Below, one piece after another: positions 62,999 to 64,000 of a DNA stretch of 64,000 bases (positions within the stretch are counted from its first letter, which is position 1; every line of letters starts with the position of its first letter). This stretch comes from JASMHC01 sp964453855. GTDB taxonomy: Bacteria > Pseudomonadota > Alphaproteobacteria > Rhodobacterales > Rhodobacteraceae. The stretch is from positions 3,321 through 67,320 of the forward strand of contig CAYVRN010000008.1 in NCBI GenBank assembly GCA_964453855.1. Direction: 5' to 3'. Both the position numbers and the translations under genes were made by a program. The notes beneath the pieces were generated by a model. That model had not been told where the DNA came from. It saw only the letters and a list, made by a program, of their open reading frames with translations, and did no database searches.

Positions 62999-63958
62999 AT
63001 GAGCGGATTGATTGCCCTACTGGATGATGTAGCCGGAATTGCCAAAGTGGCCGCATCCTCGATCGACGATGTCGCGGCGCAGGCCGCCAAAGCGGGGGCC
63101 AAAGCCGCAGGCGCTGTTATTGACGATGCGGCGGTGACACCAAAATATGTTCAGGGGTTCGATGCCAAACGTGAGCTGCCGATTGTTGGACGGATCGCGC
63201 TTGGATCCATCAAGAACAAACTGCTGATCCTGTTGCCCATCGGCCTTTTGCTTTCCAGCTTCGCACCTTGGATGATCCCACCACTTTTGATGCTGGGTGG
63301 GGCATACCTTTGCTTCGAAGGGGCCGAGAAGATCTGGCACGTTCTGTTCCCACATGAACACAAGTGGGATCATGTCGAACATAACGAAGGCGATCCGGCA
63401 CATCTGGAAGAGAAAAAGGTTGCGGGGGCCATTAAGACAGATTTCATTCTTTCCGCCGAGATTATGACCATTGCGTTGGCGGCGATCCCGGAAAGCAACA
63501 TCTGGATGGAGGCCGCGACTTTGGCGGTGGTCGCGGTTGGCATCACGCTGGCGGTCTACGGGTCAGTGGCATTGATCGTAAAGGCTGACGATGTGGGGCT
63601 TTATATGAGCCGTGAGGGGCGCATTGGTCTGGTGCGCTCTCTGGGGCGTGGAATCGTGAAGGTGATGCCGGGCTTTTTGAAGTTGCTGACCGTGATCGGA
63701 ACCGCGGCAATGCTTTGGGTCGGCGGTTCGATCATTGTCCATAGCCTAGAAGTTATGGGGTTTGCCTGGCTGGGTCATCATATCCATGATTGGGCCTATG
63801 CGGTCGGGCATATGGTTCCTGGCGCATGGCAGGGCATCATCGAGTGGACAGCTACGGCCGCGATGGACGGCGTGTTCGGCCTGGCCTTGGGCGTGTTGAT
63901 TATTCCGGTTGCGACACGGGTGATCGGGCCGATTTTGGGAAAGGTGTTTGGGGAATAG
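62999..63958 (+). CDS. DUF808 (YedI-like) inner membrane protein
   Basis: A 319-aa membrane protein of the DUF808 family. It begins SGLIALLDDVAGIAKVAASS, has KNKLLILLPIGLLLSSFAPW, GAYLCFEGAEKIWH and TDFILSAEIMTIAL, with about seven to eight hydrophobic segments, and ends VIGPILGKVFG. The function is unknown in the family. AGGAGA precedes the ATG. The last 42 bases of the window beyond it hold nothing I can support. Confidence 0.9.
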   Translation: MSGLIALLDDVAGIAKVAASSIDDVAAQAAKAGAKAAGAVIDDAAVTPKYVQGFDAKRELPIVGRIALGSIKNKLLILLPIGLLLSSFAPWMIPPLLMLGGAYLCFEGAEKIWHVLFPHEHKWDHVEHNEGDPAHLEEKKVAGAIKTDFILSAEIMTIALAAIPESNIWMEAATLAVVAVGITLAVYGSVALIVKADDVGLYMSREGRIGLVRSLGRGIVKVMPGFLKLLTVIGTAAMLWVGGSIIVHSLEVMGFAWLGHHIHDWAYAVGHMVPGAWQGIIEWTATAAMDGVFGLALGVLIIPVATRVIGPILGKVFGE

Positions 63959-64000
63959 GGGCGCCAAATGCATGATTTGCCTCGATAGAGCATGCGATTT

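Overview
The window reads as a chromosomal segment of a marine alphaproteobacterium of the Rhodobacterales (Roseobacter group). The reasons are a heterotetrameric sarcosine oxidase cluster (soxBDAG), a SAM-II riboswitch in front of metZ, the glyQ-DUF6446-glyS and hflK-hflC-DUF2065-degP arrangements, FolE2 in place of FolE, a CcmI-type cytochrome c maturation gene, and several small families (DUF2842, DUF1289, DUF6524-like) that I associate with this order. GC content is moderately high, genes are tightly packed with many ATGA/TAATG overlaps, and I saw no rRNA, tRNA, insertion sequence, phage gene or CRISPR array.

Layout. 0-4 kb: the 3' end of sufE, then a leftward basic/polar amino-acid ABC importer (ATPase, binding protein, two permeases). 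3.5-8.1 kb: leftward housekeeping and small genes (PhnD-like protein, TerB-like protein, DUF1330 protein, rlmJ, pyrG with a structured leader, secG). 8.2-9.8 kb: a rightward Co-type nitrile hydratase operon (alpha, beta, accessory). 10.3-14.7 kb: purA, a DUF2842 protein, a large acidic protein of unknown function, and a thiamine pyrophosphokinase. 14.8-19.4 kb: a DMT transporter and L-serine dehydratase diverging from rpiA and glutathione reductase. 19.5-23.3 kb: membrane protein quality control (hflK, hflC, DUF2065, degP). 23.3-31.9 kb: a PfkB kinase, a lipoprotein, a dnaE2 remnant, a ferredoxin, a VCBS protein, purD, xseA, ftsY, a DMT transporter and ispZ/yciB. 32-36 kb: SAM-II riboswitch plus metZ, folE2, trkH. 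36-47 kb: a secreted degenerate (pseudo)protease, glyQ-DUF6446-glyS, a divergent ppdK, a SleB-like hydrolase, folB and folP. 47-52.6 kb: transporters, a 2OG oxygenase, an RTX protein, and DUF1289-ruvX-ccmI. 52.7-59.1 kb: sarcosine oxidase (interrupted by a 100-N assembly gap) and superoxide dismutase. 59.2-64 kb: a hybrid histidine kinase, gap with a LacI-type operator, and a DUF808 membrane protein.

Functional links. FolE2, FolB and FolP cover three steps of folate synthesis, and sarcosine oxidase uses tetrahydrofolate and releases H2O2 in the same neighbourhood as SodB. Gor, SodB and DegP suggest stress defence. No single new operon-scale system stands out. The most unusual signals are non-coding or degenerate: a five-copy dispersed intergenic hairpin repeat, a 12-bp perfect hairpin that contains the ppdK start codon, overlapping alternative hairpins in the pyrG leader, a secreted trypsin-like protein that has lost its catalytic residues, and a FolB fused to an unidentified domain.
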